Assembly (NCBI GenBank): GCA_031963365.1
Contig: JASSUF010000104.1
Location: 1 to 8,952 of the forward strand
Source of the DNA: JASSUD01 sp031963365
GTDB lineage: Bacteria > Pseudomonadota > Gammaproteobacteria > Burkholderiales > Burkholderiaceae
Reading direction: 5' to 3'
DNA length: 8,952 bases
Shown here piece by piece: positions 6,078 through 8,952 of the stretch; within the stretch, counting starts at the first letter, position 1, and each line of letters starts with the position of its first letter. The notes under the pieces were generated by a model. That model saw nothing but the letters and a program-made list of their open reading frames with translations. It was not told the DNA's origin and ran no database searches. A program made the translations under genes and the position numbers.

Positions 6078-7685
6078 CTATGCTCTGTTAATTAGAGCAT
6101 CCAGCAGCTTTTCATTTTGTTTTTGCAATCCTTCTTTTTCTGCTTTTGTTTCTTCCAACTGTTTCTCAAGCTCCGCAATTCTTTTATCTTTTGCTTCCAA
6201 TTCGGGGCTTATAGAACGAGAGCCTGCGAGGGTAGTAGTATCAGAGAGGGTAGAGGTTTTGCGGGTTCTTTCAGGAAGAAATGCTGCTAATCTAGCATCG
6301 ATGTGAGAGATAACTGCATTAGTAATATTATCTTCAGTGACTTTCAATGCTTGCTTAGCAGAGTTATTAATAGTTTTTGTATGCTCTTGCATGGCGAGAC
6401 CACCAGCAATAGCAATATTTTCCCCCATCGCATTAACGATCGCCTGTTGATTTTGCTTAATAGTATCTACCGCACTCATGTCCACTTCCTCTGCATCCGG
6501 AGCAGCTAAAATAGCTGCCGAAATTTCTATCAATGCTTTTCTAACTGCATTCCTGTTTTCCCATTCCATATCTCGAGCATCTCTGCGCACCTCATAACAA
6601 AAGTATCTGATGGCAGTGACTGCAGAAGGTAAGAGTGGAACGAATCCTAAGAATTTATCGAAGCCACTCAGAATAGTCAAGCAGGTTTTTTGGAAACGAC
6701 TGTCTTCTGGTTTGGAAATTTCCTTAATACCTTGCGCCATGACCTTCAAATCTTCCCAGGCCTGCTTAAAAGTTTTTTCCTCGGCAGGCGCTATAGCAAC
6801 CTCTTTGCCCTTTTGGGAAGAGAACGCTTGACTACGCTTCAGTGGCTCTTCTTCATCAATCACTTCTTCTACGGTGGTAGCGCGTGACCGTAAAGAAGGT
6901 GCTTCATTGCTTACCACTTCATATTCAACGTCCTCATCATCTGAAGATATCTCATATAGAGTAGCACCCGCTGGATGAGCTTGCTGAGTTTCTTGCGCCG
7001 TAATGAACTCATCTAAGGGTGGCTGGGAAGACTGTCTTAATCTCTGTACCCCTATGCCTGTGCCTAAACCAAGGACTGCACCAAGAACGGTATGAGGAGC
7101 AGCATGCACAGCTCGGAGCGCTTTCTGGTAGCCCTTGATAAGACGAAGATCATTTTTGCGATCTTCTACACCAAGCCCCTTTTTATTCTGCACATGCTCC
7201 AGCAGAAGCTGATCAATCCCCCCCGCAGCCTCTTTTATTAAAGAGCGCTTATCATTTTTTTGGGCTGCTTCTAGCGCAGTTGAAGACGATCCCGCTATTT
7301 CATTCGCTTGCGGTGATTCATCTTTCACTTCTGCTTTATCGCCCTCTGGCGTTTCATGGCACACAGAAGGGAGAGTTTTGATGCCCTGAACAAGCCGACT
7401 GAGTAGAAGGGAATCTGGCGTCTGTCCGGTCCAACTAAACCACAATCCCCACCAAGCGATTTTGGGTAGCAGGCTTGGATCCGCGTTATCTTCTACGCAC
7501 TGCTCCTCTACGACATACTGCATAAAAGGATCAGTGCGTCCTTTTCGAGGAGTACCTAAAAGATCAAACAGCCTCTCGGGAGAGCAATGCTGATCTTTGC
7601 AAGCAGGAGCGCGTGCATGCGGCCAACCGCCGGCACCAGAAATGCCTACGCCGGATATTGCATCGAAGGGTATGGAAACACGCAT
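6078..7685 (-). CDS. Unknown 535-residue protein with C-terminal coiled coil, sharing a domain with the next gene
   Basis: No family is recognised. The N-terminal 110 residues are unusual: Gly-rich (SGVGISGAGGW), with several Cys (29, 34, 63, 109) and a Trp-rich stretch at 78-86 (WWGLWFSW). A charged linker follows, then a Gly-rich hydrophobic patch at 200-213 (VLGAVLGLGTGIG). An acidic Ser/Asp/Glu/Tyr stretch spans 245-262 (EISSDDEDVEYEVV). A helical region at 305-470 contains a hydrophobic segment (346-365). Residues 494-532 form a clear coiled coil (ELEAKDKRIAELEKQLEETK). Residues 349-425 resemble the C-terminal part of the protein encoded at 7962-8952. ATG at 7685 is the only usual start before an in-frame TAA upstream, though no Shine-Dalgarno is obvious. 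The gene has its own terminator and a candidate promoter. The lack of bacterial metabolic motifs, together with the disordered acidic segments, suits a secreted or surface protein, but this is inference. Confidence 0.8.
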   Translation of the reverse strand: MRVSIPFDAISGVGISGAGGWPHARAPACKDQHCSPERLFDLLGTPRKGRTDPFMQYVVEEQCVEDNADPSLLPKIAWWGLWFSWTGQTPDSLLLSRLVQGIKTLPSVCHETPEGDKAEVKDESPQANEIAGSSSTALEAAQKNDKRSLIKEAAGGIDQLLLEHVQNKKGLGVEDRKNDLRLIKGYQKALRAVHAAPHTVLGAVLGLGTGIGVQRLRQSSQPPLDEFITAQETQQAHPAGATLYEISSDDEDVEYEVVSNEAPSLRSRATTVEEVIDEEEPLKRSQAFSSQKGKEVAIAPAEEKTFKQAWEDLKVMAQGIKEISKPEDSRFQKTCLTILSGFDKFLGFVPLLPSAVTAIRYFCYEVRRDARDMEWENRNAVRKALIEISAAILAAPDAEEVDMSAVDTIKQNQQAIVNAMGENIAIAGGLAMQEHTKTINNSAKQALKVTEDNITNAVISHIDARLAAFLPERTRKTSTLSDTTTLAGSRSISPELEAKDKRIAELEKQLEETKAEKEGLQKQNEKLLDALINRA

Positions 7686-7736
7686 AACTGTCGCTTTTTT
7701 ATGAGACCCTCTTTGTAATGTAAGATTACTCCTAGG

Positions 7737-7765
7737 ACTATACGATAATTACCTTAAAATAAGAA
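7737..7765 (-). promoter_or_regulatory. Candidate sigma-70 promoter for the 535-residue protein gene
   Basis: On the minus strand, TATAGT (7737-7742) is a good -10 match. It is preceded after 17 bases by TTCTTA (7760-7765), a poor -35 match. The start of transcription would fall near 7730, about 45 bases before the ATG. The surrounding 7686-7902 spacer is very AT-rich, so chance matches are likely. Confidence 0.35.
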
Positions 7766-7898
7766 AAATCTGTTTTACTTAAAAAGGATAAGTTACTAGA
7801 AATAATGGAACCTATATTTTTTATATAAAATCTATTATTCATTGAGTAATTTTTTAAATTTATTTTTTTTAATAAAAATATTTCCAATAATTACAATG

Positions 7899-7926
7899 AA
7901 AAACCCTGCCAAAACAACAGCAGGGT
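7899..7926 (-). terminator. Rho-independent terminator for the rightmost gene
   Basis: On the minus strand, ACCCTGC (from 7926 to 7920) pairs with GCAGGGT (7909 to 7903) around a 10-base loop, followed by a short T-run and AT-rich DNA. It lies 36 bases past the stop of the gene ending at 7962. It separates that gene from the downstream gene with its own candidate promoter. Confidence 0.7.
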
Positions 7927-7961
7927 AAGGATTAAGATGATAAAAAATCGTGTGAAATGAT

Positions 7962-8952
7962 TTATGCAGGGTCACTTGCTTTTTTATTATCCGTGGGATC
8001 AGGAATATTAGATTTCTTTAAAAGTAGCGCAATGCTTCTTTCCAGTCCTGCTAACCTTCCTTCAATAGCCGCTATCTGATCTCTTGCCTGAAAGGCATTG
8101 TCAATAACAGACTGGTGCGTCTTTCTCATTAAATCTGTTTGCACTCTTCCTTGAAAAGTATTATCAATATCATGTACGTTCATAAAAATCTCCACAAGCG
8201 CATTTCGGATTTCCATCAGTTTTCTGATATCTTCCGTTTTGGCTTCTCTCATAAAATTTTGGTAGTTTTCTTTAATCTTTAGCGCAATACTTACCAATGC
8301 ACCAATGACGGGAATGGCTTTGGCGGCGTCTGCCGATAAAAGGCCGGATTGCGTGATCAACCCCCAACCCATCAGAACGATCGGGACTAGATACTCTTTG
8401 ATTTTTTCAAACCACCAGTTGCTAGGTTCGGTTCGAATGGGCGTTTGCGGTGTAGGAGAAGCAAAAGAGGACACCGCAGGCTCAAAGGTTTGTAAATTTT
8501 TGAGCGCGTTTTTCAGCACATTGAGATTTACGGGCCCATCTTTTTCGCATAGGGCCTTTGTGGCGGTGTATACCGCCTGAACCTTGGTAAAACCGATATC
8601 AATGGCTTCTCTAATCTGTTTTTTCTCTTCTTTGAGGAGATATTGTTTAAACCAACTCTCCTCCAGATTCCTACGTAAAGCTTCTAAATTGGTCTTAGAG
8701 GTTTCACACGTCTTCAGCAAGGTTCCCCATGTTTCCTCGAGTTTAGGAGGCATGGAATGCTCAGTCGCATTAGGAGAAGAGAGCTTTAGATTTTTTACGG
8801 AAGGAGCAATTAACGTCTCGTAAGGAGGTGGTAGAGACGCAGATACTTCTTCCAGTAAAGCACCTCTAAGATGCAACGTACCGACAAAATGCGGATCTGA
8901 GGTAGACTCGATTTGGTGGACGCCATGAAAGAAGAAGAAAGGCGATAAAGGA
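7962..8952 (-). CDS. Unknown helical protein with hydrophobic segment, related to its neighbour (N-terminus beyond window)
   Basis: The frame is open from the stop at 7962 to the right edge, giving 329 visible residues. The only start-like codon near the left of the open stretch is TTG at 8876, which has no Shine-Dalgarno. The 25 codons before it are also open (including SPFFFFHGVHQIESTSD), so the true start is probably outside the window. Numbering from TTG: residues 45-130 are charged and helical (KLEETWGTLLKTCETSKTNL). A Pro/Thr linker spans 137-150. Residues 162-200 contain hydrophobic stretches (YLVPIVLMGWGLI, AIPVIGALVSIAL) that may be one or two membrane segments or a buried hairpin. 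Residues 215-288 are helical with a short coiled coil (RDQIAAIEGRLAGLERSIALL). Residues 188-268 resemble residues 349-425 of the neighbouring 535-residue protein. Function is unknown. A pore-forming or membrane-associated host-interaction protein is one possibility. Confidence 0.75.
   Translation of the reverse strand, partial: PLSPFFFFHGVHQIESTSDPHFVGTLHLRGALLEEVSASLPPPYETLIAPSVKNLKLSSPNATEHSMPPKLEETWGTLLKTCETSKTNLEALRRNLEESWFKQYLLKEEKKQIREAIDIGFTKVQAVYTATKALCEKDGPVNLNVLKNALKNLQTFEPAVSSFASPTPQTPIRTEPSNWWFEKIKEYLVPIVLMGWGLITQSGLLSADAAKAIPVIGALVSIALKIKENYQNFMREAKTEDIRKLMEIRNALVEIFMNVHDIDNTFQGRVQTDLMRKTHQSVIDNAFQARDQIAAIEGRLAGLERSIALLLKKSNIPDPTDNKKASDPA

Noticed and set aside
7686..7961. Small gene or RNA in the very AT-rich spacer
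   Set aside because: There is no credible start with a ribosome binding site. The stretch is mostly A/T runs, with only a candidate promoter and the terminator at 7899-7926.
1..8952. CRISPR array, tRNA, rRNA or insertion sequence
   Set aside because: I saw no regularly spaced direct repeats, no tRNA-like cloverleaf with a CCA end, no rRNA sequence, and no transposase or terminal inverted repeats.

Overview
The window most likely comes from a Gram-negative bacterium, plausibly a host-associated or intracellular proteobacterium. It joins a contractile phage tail (baseplate) module to long, low-complexity genes with eukaryote-like features: ankyrin repeats, a possible F-box, an Arg/Ser-rich tract and long coiled coils. 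The sequence alone does not fix the genus.

Left part (1-2460, minus strand): four tightly packed genes in the order V-W-J-I, clear relatives of the phage P2 baseplate genes (spike, gp25-like W, wedge protein J, tail protein I). Each gene overlaps the next by 1-4 bases, so they look translationally coupled. Gene I runs off the left edge. It already extends past the usual end of P2 gpI, and the extension contains what looks like a duplicated segment. This block is visibly GC-richer than the rest of the window.

Middle (2461-5889): a 166-bp spacer, then a minus-strand gene for a 457-residue protein of no recognised family (coiled coil, Arg/Ser-rich tract, Ser-rich acidic tail). A divergent 242-bp intergenic region follows, then a plus-strand gene for a 548-residue ankyrin-repeat protein with a possible N-terminal F-box and a C-terminal membrane segment.

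Right part (5890-8952): a bidirectional terminator sits between convergent genes. After it come two minus-strand genes of unknown function, 535 residues and at least 329 residues (the latter open at the right edge). Their C-terminal regions appear to share a domain: matching blocks occur with identical 23-residue spacing. Each gene has its own terminator, and an AT-rich spacer with a candidate promoter separates them.

Taken together, the window looks like the edge of a P2-like prophage or a domesticated tail-like particle next to a cluster of candidate host-interaction proteins. Whether those proteins are phage cargo, payloads of a tail-derived device, or unrelated neighbours cannot be decided from this sequence.
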